Assembly: GCA_002320245.1 (NCBI GenBank)
Contig: DCKD01000087.1
Location: forward strand, 124,001-188,000
Length of the DNA: 64,000 bases
Origin: Lachnospiraceae bacterium UBA1683
Lineage (GTDB): Bacteria > Bacillota > Clostridia > Lachnospirales > Lachnospiraceae
Direction of reading: 5' to 3'
Shown here: in pieces, positions 17,857 through 24,850 of the stretch
How the letters are laid out: every line of letters begins with the position of its first letter
How positions within the stretch are numbered: position 1 is the stretch's first letter
The notes under the pieces: generated by a model
Seen by the model: only the letters and a program-made list of their open reading frames with translations
What the model was told of the DNA's origin: nothing
The model's database searches: none
Position numbers and translations under genes: made by a program

Positions 17857-18588
17857 CTACTTTGGCATCTTTGACAGTGCAGCCTCATCTGCCACAATTG
17901 TCACATTCTTATGAAGCTGAAGGATAGATGCCGGAACCTCCGGTGTAATCTCCCCATATACAGTCTTTGCAAGAGCATCTGCCTTATCCTCGCCGCTGAC
18001 AACAACCAGAATCTTGTCCGCCTTCATAATCGTTCCGATTCCCATTGTGTAAGCCTGTCTCGGAACGTCATCGGCGGATGCGAAGAACCGTTTGTTCGCC
18101 TCAATTGTACTCTCTGTCAAATCAACACAGTGTGTCATCTTTGCAAAAGATTCTGCCGGCTCGTTAAACCCGATATGTCCGTTTCGTCCCAGTCCGAGAA
18201 GCTGCAAATCCACACCGCCGAGAGATCCGATAAAATCTTCATATCTCTGACACTCCGCCTCACCGTCTTCTGCCATACCGTTCGGTACATTCGTATTGGC
18301 AGGATTAATGTTCACGCGGTCAAACAGATGATGATGCATGAAATAATAATAGCTCTGGTCATTCTCATGATTCAGCCCTTTGTATTCATCCAGATTCACT
18401 GTCTTCACCTGTTTGAAATCCAAATCCCCTTTTTGATACCACTCAACAAGCTGATCATAGGTTCCGATTGGTGATGAACCTGTTGCAAGTCCCAGTACGC
18501 AGTCCGGTTTCAAAAGAATCTGCGCTGAAATCAAATTCGCTGCTTTGCGGCTCATGTCCTTATAATCTCTTGTTCTGATAATTTTCAT
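17857..18588 (-). CDS. nagB: Glucosamine-6-phosphate deaminase
   Basis: Converts glucosamine-6-phosphate to fructose-6-phosphate and ammonia, feeding amino sugar into glycolysis. Signature segments are LGLATGSSPIGTYDQL, TVNLDEYKGL (catalytic Asp), the YYYFMHHHLF region, LGLGRNGHIGFNEPA (catalytic triad region) and TMGIGTIMKADKI. The 243 residues match the short Firmicute form, which lacks the longer C-terminal part of the E. coli enzyme. It is first in the nagB-nagA operon. The ATG at 18588 has a GGAGGAATGGAAC leader site. Upstream are a strong promoter and RAT site 2. Confidence 0.95.
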   Translation of the reverse strand: MKIIRTRDYKDMSRKAANLISAQILLKPDCVLGLATGSSPIGTYDQLVEWYQKGDLDFKQVKTVNLDEYKGLNHENDQSYYYFMHHHLFDRVNINPANTNVPNGMAEDGEAECQRYEDFIGSLGGVDLQLLGLGRNGHIGFNEPAESFAKMTHCVDLTESTIEANKRFFASADDVPRQAYTMGIGTIMKADKILVVVSGEDKADALAKTVYGEITPEVPASILQLHKNVTIVADEAALSKMPK

Positions 18589-18664
18589 AGTTCCATTCCT
18601 CCTAAATGATAAATATACCTGAGTTCCTGCTCGTACACAGTGTCCTGCTTTACTCTCAGATGAA

Positions 18665-18718
18665 AAAACCAGATTTCCAGCATATAAAGGTGTTCTTTAT
18701 CTCTGAAAATCTGGTTTT
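18665..18718 (-). terminator. RAT-controlled terminator of the nagBA operon
   Basis: On the minus strand AAAACCAGATTT and AAATCTGGTTTT form the stem and a T-run follows. The arms are identical to those of the terminator in front of the antiterminator gene. The stem overlaps the end of RAT site 2. Confidence 0.9.
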
Positions 18719-18739
18719 GCCTGCTTCGAGTAACAACCC
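18713..18739 (-). promoter_or_regulatory. RAT site 2, upstream of nagB
   Basis: The minus strand reads GGGTTGTTACTC, GAA, GCAGGCAAAACC. It shares GTTGTTACT / GCAGGCAAAACC with RAT site 1 and overlaps its own terminator. This places nagBA under the same kind of antitermination as the PTS operon 2 kb away. Confidence 0.9.
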
Positions 18740-18757
18740 AGTCTGTTAGATAGCTTA

Positions 18758-18786
18758 ATATTAACAATTTATACATTTAATGTCAA
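18758..18786 (-). promoter_or_regulatory. nagB promoter
   Basis: A consensus -35 TTGACA, 17-nt spacer and -10 TAATAT on the minus strand, about 20 nt upstream of RAT site 2. Confidence 0.8.
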
Positions 18787-18804
18787 TAGAAAATCGGGTA
18801 TTGG

Positions 18805-18830
18805 CTTCGCATTTCTATGCGTCTTTGCTA
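18805..18830. repeat. Dispersed repeat R4, copy 2
   Basis: Identical over 26 nt with 11455-11480. It lies upstream of the nagB promoter, beside the response-regulator relic. The bases 18831-18930 contain nothing I can assign. Confidence 0.7.
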
Positions 18831-18933
18831 CCTCTGCAAGACTTGCCGTCAGCGCATAGCCTCCGTGGAAATACTTTAAGGCAAAGCAGAAAACAATAAC
18901 AGTAACCGCTAGTCCCGTCTGTCCCCCGCCCCC

Positions 18934-19095
18934 TTATTTCCTTTCTATTCCCACAGCGTGTTTGAAAATTACCATACCCACTGCAATAAATGGCTTTTGA
19001 ATCTGTAATTTCTGCATTTCCTCCAACAAAAGGATTCCACTCCCGCCCGGAAGTTCCAAATCCAGTATCATTGCATCAATTTTAACCGTACTCTT
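18934..19095 (-). pseudogene. Relic of a response-regulator receiver domain
   Basis: A minus-strand frame between two stops encodes about 53 residues, including VKIDAMILDLELPGGSGI and an EEMQKLQIQKPFIAVGMV-like stretch. This is the classic phospho-acceptor Asp strand (ILDxxLPGxSG) and the next helix of a CheY-like receiver. There is no start codon with a ribosome site, and the rest of the domain and any output domain are missing. I infer a degraded two-component regulator gene. No histidine kinase is nearby. Confidence 0.6.
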
Positions 19096-19258
19096 CTACT
19101 ACAATATACAATTAAAATCAGAGAAACTGACGGGTTTTTATAAAAATTTTATATTTATCGACAAATTTAGTACAAACAGAAAATCTGTACTTTAATATCA
19201 ACCATCTATCCTTAGGATGCGTCTCAAACTTCAGTTCCTAACTACTTCATCTATAGTG

Positions 19259-19271
19259 ATAGAAGTTCTAT
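19259..19271. promoter_or_regulatory. Small palindrome upstream of tspO
   Basis: ATAGAA-G-TTCTAT is a perfect dyad about 64 nt before the tspO start, in an A/T-rich stretch where the promoter should lie. It could be an operator, but there is no second copy or candidate regulator, so this is weak. Confidence 0.3.
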
Positions 19272-19334
19272 TGTTTTTCAAAAAGATAGAATAAAAATGG
19301 GGATTAAATCATAGCTGTAGTAGGGGGTGATTTT

Positions 19335-19796
19335 TTGAAGAACCAATGGAAAAACCTGATTACCTGTCTTGCCATACCGCTTGCAGCCGGCAGTTTATCT
19401 GCGCTTCTAACACAAAACAGCATGGAAACCTTTGAATCAATTAACAAACCGGTTCTGGCTCCGCCGGGCTGGCTGTTCCCGGTGGTTTGGACCATCCTGT
19501 ATATCCTTATGGGAATTGCATCGTATCTGGTGCTTACGTCCGGAAAGCCAAATGCTTCTGCTCTGACTGTATACGGCATTCAGCTTGCATTTAATTTTTT
19601 CTGGTCCATTATCTTTTTTAATCTGGGGCTATATCTGTTTGCGTTTATCTGGCTTATACTGTTGTGGCTGCTGATTCTCAAAACAGCCATTCTATTCCAT
19701 CAAATATCAAAGCCGGCCGGGTATCTGATGCTCCCGTATCTGTTATGGGTAACCTTTGCGGGCTACTTAAACTTTTCTATCTATCTTTTAAATTAA
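19335..19796 (+). CDS. tspO: TspO/MBR family membrane protein
   Basis: A 153-residue protein with five predicted transmembrane segments. It carries the family pattern: INKPVLAPPGWLFPVVWTIL in the first loop/second helix, then LGIASYL-like, FNFFWSIIFF and WVTFAGYLNFSIY in the last helix. TspO proteins bind tetrapyrroles and are linked to stress and porphyrin handling; a specific role in an anaerobe is unclear. Translation begins at TTG (19335), placed by the AGGGGGTGA site 8 nt upstream. It is a single gene, on the opposite strand to its neighbours, and its 3' end abuts an intron relic on the other strand. Confidence 0.92.
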   Translation: MKNQWKNLITCLAIPLAAGSLSALLTQNSMETFESINKPVLAPPGWLFPVVWTILYILMGIASYLVLTSGKPNASALTVYGIQLAFNFFWSIIFFNLGLYLFAFIWLILLWLLILKTAILFHQISKPAGYLMLPYLLWVTFAGYLNFSIYLLN

Positions 19797-19799
19797 AAA

Positions 19800-20110
19800 A
19801 GGGCCAAAGATAATGAAGCCGCTGTGAGACCTCCCCAGTTAAGGTGCAAACTCTTTCCCTCCATATATCTGCCACATTTACTCCGTTCCTACAAAAGTGA
19901 TAGTTATCAGACTTTGTTGTTTTATGCCAACTTATCTCTCAGAACTTAGCCTTATATGTGATTTCTGTCCGTCAGACCGGAGGTTTGCTTACAGCTTCTT
20001 TCAGATTTTGTCTCGCAACAAACACCCTTGCTGTTCAGCTATACATTTCCCACTATCTAGGTATGTTCGGGACTTTCACCCGTTAGAGTTTGCCCATGCT
20101 GGGCAAACAT
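19800..20110 (-). mobile_element. Group II intron relic (5' domain I only), class C-like
   Basis: Read on the minus strand, the sequence begins at 20110 with GTTTGCCCAGCATGGGCAAAC, then CTCTAACGGGTGAAAGTCCC. This is the characteristic start of a bacterial group II intron: a 5' G-rich end, a small hairpin and the GGTGAAAGTCCC block. Further domain I-like sequence reaches about 19800 (including GGGGAGGTCTCACAGC). The reverse transcriptase and domains V/VI are absent. The intron begins directly after the T-run of the tRNA-Glu terminator, the insertion site preferred by group IIC introns. The truncated 3' side lies against the tspO stop codon. Identification rests on motif recall rather than alignment. 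Confidence 0.65.
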
Positions 20111-20121
20111 AATAAAAAAAC

Positions 20122-20151
20122 GCTGGACGCCTTTTTTAAGGTATCCAGCGA
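20122..20151 (-). terminator. tRNA-Glu terminator
   Basis: On the minus strand CGCTGGATACC pairs with GGCGTCCAGCG and is followed by seven Ts. It lies about 10 nt after the tRNA. The intron relic begins immediately after the T-run. Confidence 0.85.
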
Positions 20152-20161
20152 ATTACTGTAA

Positions 20162-20233
20162 TGACTCCCAGGGGAATCGAACCCCTGATTCCAGCGTGAG
20201 AGGCTAGCGTCTTAACCGCTTGACCAGGGAGCC
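20162..20233 (-). tRNA. tRNA-Glu (anticodon CTC)
   Basis: 72 nt that fold as a cloverleaf. The acceptor GGCTCCC pairs with GGGAGTC, the anticodon stem CTAGC/GCTGG encloses loop CTCTCAC (anticodon CTC), and the T-arm AGGGG/CCCCT has loop TTCGATT. CCA is not encoded. The gene has its own promoter and terminator. Confidence 0.93.
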
Positions 20234-20275
20234 ATATTTTCTTGCCTGCCTGTTTATTTCCCGCAAGCAAGATAT

Positions 20276-20304
20276 ACTTTACCATATGTTTTTACATAAT
20301 GCAA
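20276..20304 (-). promoter_or_regulatory. Probable promoter of tRNA-Glu
   Basis: The -35 TTGCAT and -10 TAAAGT are 17 nt apart on the minus strand, 42 nt before the tRNA. Confidence 0.6.
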
Positions 20305-20324
20305 GCATTTTTTTCAAAAACTTG

Positions 20325-20394
20325 CCAAAACTTTAAAACTTTAAAACGCTTTTAAAACTATAAAAACGTAAAACTTTAAAATCTTTAAAATACT
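20325..20394. repeat. A/T-rich tandem AAAACTTTAAAA-like repeats
   Basis: About 70 nt of imperfect repeats of an AAAACTTTAAAAC-like unit between tRNA-Glu and the lipid kinase. A low-complexity slippage product, possibly also acting as UP-element DNA for the tRNA promoter (inference). Confidence 0.55.
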
Positions 20395-20406
20395 TTCCAG
20401 TCCCTG

Positions 20407-21360
20407 TCACAACGCTTCTTTCTCTTCTTCCTTTCGGACCAGCTCTTTTTTCCGCTCCAGATGCCCAAGCGAACTGGGCTGTACCATAATTTCCAGTCCC
20501 TGTTTTATATTCTGAACATCGACTTCATCATGTATGCCTCCGAATTCCCCGTCCAGCGTCCACGGGATTTCCTCATCCGACTCAAACCGGATATGGCCCG
20601 AGCGGAACGAGTACATATGCTTGGAGTCAATCTGCTTAATCACAAGGGATGCCACAATCTCATTCAGTTCCATCGGATTCACCGGCGTCTTAATCAGCGT
20701 CACTTCGAACACACCATCGTCAAATGCGACATTGCGCCCGATAATACTTCGGAACCCTCCGACAGAGCGGGAGTTTGTCACCATCCCATAGACAAAATCA
20801 TCTTCAATCACGCCGCCGTCATGTGTCACTTTAATGTGATAGGACGGAATATTAAAAATCCGCTTTGTCCCTTCCAACACATATGCAAGATGTCCCAATA
20901 CGTTCTTCATGCTTTGTTTTGTCTCATAAGATACATCCGTAAATAATCCGAAAGCAGCAATATAGACAAAGTAATCGTCGTTGAATCTGCCAACATCACA
21001 GGGGAATGGCACTCCGTTCGCCGCTGTATCCGCAGCCTCCAGCATATTCTTTGATATATGCAGGCTGCTTGCAAAATCATTCGTCGTTCCCGCCGGGATA
21101 TAGCCGACCGGCACCTTCTTCTCGCGCTGTGACATTCCGGTTACCACCTCGTCCAATGTCCCGTCTCCCCCGCTGCACACAACGATATCATACTCCGTCG
21201 TATAGGACAGCGTCTTTGCAAGGGCATCATGATATTTCTGCGTCGGATACACGGTCACCTCATAGCCCGCTTTCACAAAAATATCCAAAACATCCGACAG
21301 CTTTGGTTTCAGCATCCCGGTTCCGGCGTTCGGATTATAAACAAACAACATTTTTTTCAA
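20407..21360 (-). CDS. YegS/DagK-family lipid kinase
   Basis: A 317-residue diacylglycerol kinase catalytic-domain protein. LFVYNPNAGTG at the N-terminus and VVCSGGDGTLDEVVTGM (the GGDGT nucleotide-binding motif) are diagnostic. PVGYIPAGTTNDFASSL follows, and a C-terminal beta domain contains IPWTLDGEFGG. Such proteins phosphorylate diacylglycerol or related lipids at the membrane. The C-terminus is a charged tail rich in Glu and Lys. It is encoded alone; 130 nt upstream is the end of crh with its terminator. Which lipid it uses cannot be told from sequence. Confidence 0.88.
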   Translation of the reverse strand: MKKMLFVYNPNAGTGMLKPKLSDVLDIFVKAGYEVTVYPTQKYHDALAKTLSYTTEYDIVVCSGGDGTLDEVVTGMSQREKKVPVGYIPAGTTNDFASSLHISKNMLEAADTAANGVPFPCDVGRFNDDYFVYIAAFGLFTDVSYETKQSMKNVLGHLAYVLEGTKRIFNIPSYHIKVTHDGGVIEDDFVYGMVTNSRSVGGFRSIIGRNVAFDDGVFEVTLIKTPVNPMELNEIVASLVIKQIDSKHMYSFRSGHIRFESDEEIPWTLDGEFGGIHDEVDVQNIKQGLEIMVQPSSLGHLERKKELVRKEEEKEAL

Positions 21361-21504
21361 ACTGCATCTCTCCTATCAAAAATACCTTGTTATATCTATT
21401 TTTATCTATATCAGCCACGCAGCTCCAGACGGCTGCCGTCCGGTCTCTCCTTATGCCGGCGCGGGGAATGCCCCTGCTCATGGCTGAATTGTAATATACA
21501 TTAT

Positions 21505-21536
21505 AAAAGAGGCTGTGAAAAACCACAACCTCTTTT
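21505..21536 (-). terminator. Terminator of the murB-rapZ-whiA-crh operon
   Basis: The arms AAAAGAGGTTGTG and CACAGCCTCTTTT (minus strand, one G-U pair) enclose a short loop. It lies about 10 nt after the crh stop. Confidence 0.8.
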
Positions 21537-21546
21537 TCGGAATATT

Positions 21547-21804
21547 CTATCTTACGTCTGCCAGGAAAGTCTTAATTCCTTCTGCTGCTTTTTCTTCATC
21601 TTCTCCCTCTGTCAGAACGGTTACTTCTTCCCCATCTGACAAATTCAGGCTCATCATACCCATAATGCTTTTCGCATTAATCTTTTTATTGTCAACCTGA
21701 ATGAAAACTTTGCTCGCGTACTGGCTTGCCTCCTGTACTAACAATGCGATCGGCCTCGCATCGAGTCCCTTTTCATGTCTTACTACAACCGGTGTTTTAA
21801 TCAT
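21547..21804 (-). CDS. crh: Crh-like HPr-family protein (Asp15, Ser46)
   Basis: An 85-residue HPr-fold protein. In true HPr the phosphorylated histidine is residue 15 in GLHARPA; here the segment is KGLDARPIALL with Asp at position 15. The regulatory serine is kept as Ser46 in AKSIMGMMSL. This is the pattern of Crh, known from Bacillus, where Gln replaces His15: no PTS phosphotransfer, but Ser46 phosphorylation by HPr kinase and a CcpA co-repressor role. Location agrees, since in Bacillus crh follows whiA in the rapZ-yvcK-whiA-crh cluster. The start overlaps the whiA stop by 4 nt. A working Crh role is inferred; a PTS HPr must be encoded elsewhere. Confidence 0.85.
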   Translation of the reverse strand: MIKTPVVVRHEKGLDARPIALLVQEASQYASKVFIQVDNKKINAKSIMGMMSLNLSDGEEVTVLTEGEDEEKAAEGIKTFLADVR

Positions 21805-22760
21805 AATAATCCTCCTTGTTCTTGCCTGACCTTTTCAGCTAAATCGCCCAGTTTGCGAAGCCGGTGGTTTACTCCGGACTTTCCAACCGGTGGTGACAAG
21901 AGCGCCCCTAACTCTTTTAATGATGCATCGGGATGAGAAAGCCGGGCAAGTGCTACTTCCTCAAGCCCTTCTGACAGCTTTTCCAGACCAATCGTATCCC
22001 GCAGATATGTAATGTCTTCCATCTGCTTTACTGCTGCCGATACCGTTTTGTTCAGGTTCGCTGTCTCACAGTTTACCTTACGGTTCACCGTATTGCGCAT
22101 TTCTTTCAGTATCCGGACATTTTCCAGTTCCATCAACGAAACATGCGCCTGCATAATATTCAGCATATCTACAATCTGAGAACCTTCTTTCAGATATACA
22201 ACATAGGACTTCTTTCTCTGAACAATCTTTGCATCCATCGAAAAGCTGCATATTATGTCCTGTATCTGTTCCGCCATCGTCTCAGCCGCACAGACAATCT
22301 CAAAGTGGTAGGCCTTTTTCGGGTCGCTCATCGAGCCTGCCGCTAAAAATGCACCTCTGATAAACGCCCTCCTGCAGCACGTCTGCTGAATCGCAATCGG
22401 ATTCACAATCCGAATCTCCTCAAATCCATCCTTCTGCTCGTCAATCAGCTTCACCGCCTGAAGAATGCGCAGGGCATCATTATGGTGTTTTACGACTACC
22501 GAATACGATACACTCTGTGTCTGAATGTTTCTTCTGATTGAGATATCAGTCTCTATATTAAATGTTTTTTTAATTAATGTAAAGACCTTTCTTGCAACAG
22601 CTTTATTTTCTGTATGCACTTTTACGCTGTACTCGTCCCGGCTGTTAATCACAATTGAGGCACATAACCCAAGCAAAGCCGCCAGTTCCGCTATCTGACA
22701 ATGACGTGCGCTGTTCCACTGATTCGAAAGTTCTTCTTTCACATTTCCGGAAAATGACAT
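21801..22760 (-). CDS. whiA: WhiA DNA-binding regulator
   Basis: A 319-residue protein with the WhiA layout. An N-terminal LAGLIDADG-like fold without nuclease residues (SFSGNVKEELSNQW at the start, CCRRAFIRGAFLAAGSMSDP in the middle) is followed by a C-terminal helix-turn-helix (HPDASLKELGALLSPPVGKSGVNHRLRKL). WhiA is a sporulation regulator in Streptomyces and affects chromosome segregation and division in Bacillus. It is 9 nt after rapZ and overlaps crh by 4 nt. YvcK, which usually lies between rapZ and whiA in Bacillus, is absent from this cluster. Confidence 0.95.
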   Translation of the reverse strand: MSFSGNVKEELSNQWNSARHCQIAELAALLGLCASIVINSRDEYSVKVHTENKAVARKVFTLIKKTFNIETDISIRRNIQTQSVSYSVVVKHHNDALRILQAVKLIDEQKDGFEEIRIVNPIAIQQTCCRRAFIRGAFLAAGSMSDPKKAYHFEIVCAAETMAEQIQDIICSFSMDAKIVQRKKSYVVYLKEGSQIVDMLNIMQAHVSLMELENVRILKEMRNTVNRKVNCETANLNKTVSAAVKQMEDITYLRDTIGLEKLSEGLEEVALARLSHPDASLKELGALLSPPVGKSGVNHRLRKLGDLAEKVRQEQGGLL

Positions 22761-22769
22761 CTCTCTCTC

Positions 22770-23648
22770 CTATTTTGCCTTTGTAACCGCATCCTTCCCG
22801 ATATCACGGTGTTCGATGCGAACTCCATAATTTTCATTTTGCTGCATCGTGTGATACAGTGCATTTGCAATCGTTACCGAACGATGCTTGCCGCCGGTGC
22901 ATCCAACCGCAATGACCAACTGATTTTTTCCCTCCAGAATATAATTCGGAAGCAGGAATCCAATCAAATCAGTGAACTTTTCCATGAATTCTTCCGCGCG
23001 GTCACTGTTCATCACATACTCCTGTACTTCCCGGTCATTTCCCGTCTTCGGCCTCAGCTCGGCAATGTAATACGGATTCGGAAGAAAACGGACGTCAAAT
23101 ACAAGATCGGCATCCTGTGGGATTCCATACTTGAATCCAAATGACATGACCGTTACATACAGATTTTTGAAATCTTTTCCCTCGACAAAAATCTGCTCCA
23201 GTTCCTGTTTGAGTTCCCTTGTAAGCATCTTACTTGTATCCAGTATATAAGTGGCTTTCATTTTTAAGAACGAAATTTTCTGTCGCTCCTTGGCAATTCC
23301 GACATCAATATGCCCTGCATCGCCTAGCGGATGCTGACGCCGTGTCTCTTTATACCGTTTTACAAGGACATCATCCTGTGCATCCAGAAACAGAATCTCA
23401 TAATGAATTCCGTCGGCATCCATCTGGTTCAACTGCTTTTCCAGACCGCCCAGCGCCTGCCCGCTCCGCACGTCAATCCCCAACGCCACATCATTTAATT
23501 CCGAATTTGGTGTCGCCAGTATCTCCGCGAACTTCGGCATCAACTGGATGGGCAGATTATCCACGCAAAAATATCCCATATCCTCCAGCATCTTCAATGC
23601 ACTGGACTTTCCTGCACCTGACATTCCGGTCACAATCACCAGTCTCAT
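22770..23648 (-). CDS. rapZ: RapZ/YvcJ family nucleotide-binding protein
   Basis: A 292-residue P-loop protein. The Walker A is IVTGMSGAGKSSAL at the N-terminus, followed by DNLPIQLMP. The C-terminal domain has VTVMSFGFKYGIP, DLVFDVRFLPNPYY and IAVGCTGGKHRSVTIAN. In E. coli RapZ is an RNase E adaptor that senses glucosamine-6-phosphate and controls GlmS; in Bacillus YvcJ binds GTP. The sequence shows the family, not which role applies. It lies 10 nt downstream of murB in a four-gene operon with whiA and crh. Confidence 0.95.
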   Translation of the reverse strand: MRLVIVTGMSGAGKSSALKMLEDMGYFCVDNLPIQLMPKFAEILATPNSELNDVALGIDVRSGQALGGLEKQLNQMDADGIHYEILFLDAQDDVLVKRYKETRRQHPLGDAGHIDVGIAKERQKISFLKMKATYILDTSKMLTRELKQELEQIFVEGKDFKNLYVTVMSFGFKYGIPQDADLVFDVRFLPNPYYIAELRPKTGNDREVQEYVMNSDRAEEFMEKFTDLIGFLLPNYILEGKNQLVIAVGCTGGKHRSVTIANALYHTMQQNENYGVRIEHRDIGKDAVTKAK

Positions 23649-23658
23649 ACAATCACCC

Positions 23659-24576
23659 CTACCATTCCCCGATTCGCTTTACTTCTGGTTCCAGCCGGAC
23701 TCCGAACTGTGCCTCAACCTTATCCGCAACCTGTTCCATCAATGAAAGAATATCGGCTGCTGTCGCCTGATTCCTGTTAATTACAAACCCGCAGTGTTTC
23801 TCCGATACCTGCGCGCCGCCTACCTGAAATCCCCTCAACCCTGCATCCTGAATCAATTTTCCCGCAAAATATCCTTCCGGACGTTTGAATGTACTTCCCG
23901 CGCTTGGATATTCCAGCGGCTGCTTGCTCACACGTTTTTCCTTTAATTCTTCCATATAATTGCGGATGTTCTCTTCATTTCCGCGCTCCAGTTTCAACTC
24001 CGCACCCAGAACGATGTCCTGATTTTTCGAAAATATACTCGTCCGGTATCCCAACTCCATCAAATCCGCCGGAATCACCCGAATCTCACCGACTTTCGTC
24101 AGTACATATGCATTCGCAAGTACCTGTTTCATCTCTCCGCCGTAAGCCCCGGCATTCATCATAACCGCACCGCCTAGCGTCCCCGGAATCCCGGAGGCGA
24201 ATTCAAAGCCTGTCAGCCCATTTGCCAGCGCCTGCGCCGCCACCCTCGAAAGCAGTGCCCCGGACTGTGCGTAAATCGTCTCGCCATCCACACGTATCTG
24301 ATTCATTTTCTTTGCAATCTGAATGATGACGCCGCGGAATCCTTTATCCCCGACAAGCAGATTACTCCCATTCCCCATGACGTAATATGGGACATTCTCC
24401 TTCTTCAGAAGCAGTAAGGTATCCCGCACCTGTTCCTCATTTGCCGGAGTCACGAAAAAATCTGCCGGACCTCCGACACGAAATGTAGTATGTCTATCCA
24501 TCGGCTCGTCTGTCAACACGTTTTCCGCAGTGACAGTTTCACATAATTTATCCCATAAGTTCATAAACGCATCCAT
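23659..24576 (-). CDS. murB: UDP-N-acetylenolpyruvoylglucosamine reductase
   Basis: Reduces UDP-GlcNAc-enolpyruvate to UDP-MurNAc with NADPH, an early cytoplasmic step of peptidoglycan synthesis. FAD-binding motifs: TTFRVGGPADFFVTP, VMGNGSNLLVGDKGF and GIPGTLGGAVMMNAGAYG. PSAGSTFKRPEGYFAGKLI near the C-terminus carries the catalytic Ser, and GFQVGGAQVSEKHCGFVIN follows. The sequence is of the shorter MurB type without the extra loop of the E. coli enzyme. Two nearby start codons exist (24576 and 24564); the first is directly after AGGAGAGGA. First gene of the operon with rapZ, whiA and crh. Confidence 0.95.
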   Translation of the reverse strand: MDAFMNLWDKLCETVTAENVLTDEPMDRHTTFRVGGPADFFVTPANEEQVRDTLLLLKKENVPYYVMGNGSNLLVGDKGFRGVIIQIAKKMNQIRVDGETIYAQSGALLSRVAAQALANGLTGFEFASGIPGTLGGAVMMNAGAYGGEMKQVLANAYVLTKVGEIRVIPADLMELGYRTSIFSKNQDIVLGAELKLERGNEENIRNYMEELKEKRVSKQPLEYPSAGSTFKRPEGYFAGKLIQDAGLRGFQVGGAQVSEKHCGFVINRNQATAADILSLMEQVADKVEAQFGVRLEPEVKRIGEW

Positions 24577-24655
24577 TCCTCTCCTATTCTTTTCACATCA
24601 TACAATAAAATACTGTCAAATTCAACCGTTCCGCTCCCTTTTCCACGTAAATCCC

Positions 24656-24771
24656 GTAACAGTTCAGCCTTCCGGCAGAACTGTTACGCATCCTGCCGTT
24701 TTGAGTCGCCTTTGGCGATGGGCAGGATGCACTCAATCAGTATTATGATTGAGTACGGGCTGAACTATTAC
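24656..24771. repeat. Nested palindromic element (four-stem cruciform-like)
   Basis: The outer arms GTAACAGTTCAGCC (24656-24669) and GGCTGAACTATTAC (24758-24771) pair with one mismatch. Inside are GCATCCTGCC with GGCAGGATGC (24688-24697 and 24721-24730) and ACTCAATCA with TGATTGAGT (24731-24739 and 24746-24754). An alternative pairing, GTAACAGTTC with GAACTGTTAC (24656 and 24678), is also possible. It lies between divergent murB and the CNNM gene. The outer arm resembles R2 (GTAACTGTTCAG). A REP/MITE-like element or a structured RNA. Confidence 0.7.
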
Positions 24772-24821
24772 TTAAGCCCCCCAGTTTTCATGCGAAGTCC
24801 CGCCTTTTTCATGCGAATAAC

Positions 24822-24850
24822 TTGCAAATCTTTTCCAAATGATGTATATT
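24822..24850 (+). promoter_or_regulatory. Promoter of the CNNM/CorC gene
   Basis: TTGCAA, a 17-nt spacer and TATATT on the plus strand. The implied leader is about 175 nt long and contains the inverted copy of repeat R3. Confidence 0.6.

Noticed and set aside
19800..20110. 71-codon plus-strand open frame (19897-20112) as a small protein
   Set aside because: Its sequence is the complement of the group II intron 5' domain; such translations (ending FHPLEFAHAGQT) are recurrent annotation artefacts.
20325..20394. Short tandem repeats considered as a CRISPR array
   Set aside because: Units are about 12 nt, directly adjoining and A/T-only, without spacers or cas genes.
21547..21804. Considered as the general PTS phosphocarrier HPr
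   Set aside because: Position 15 is Asp instead of the essential His, and the locus is that of crh.
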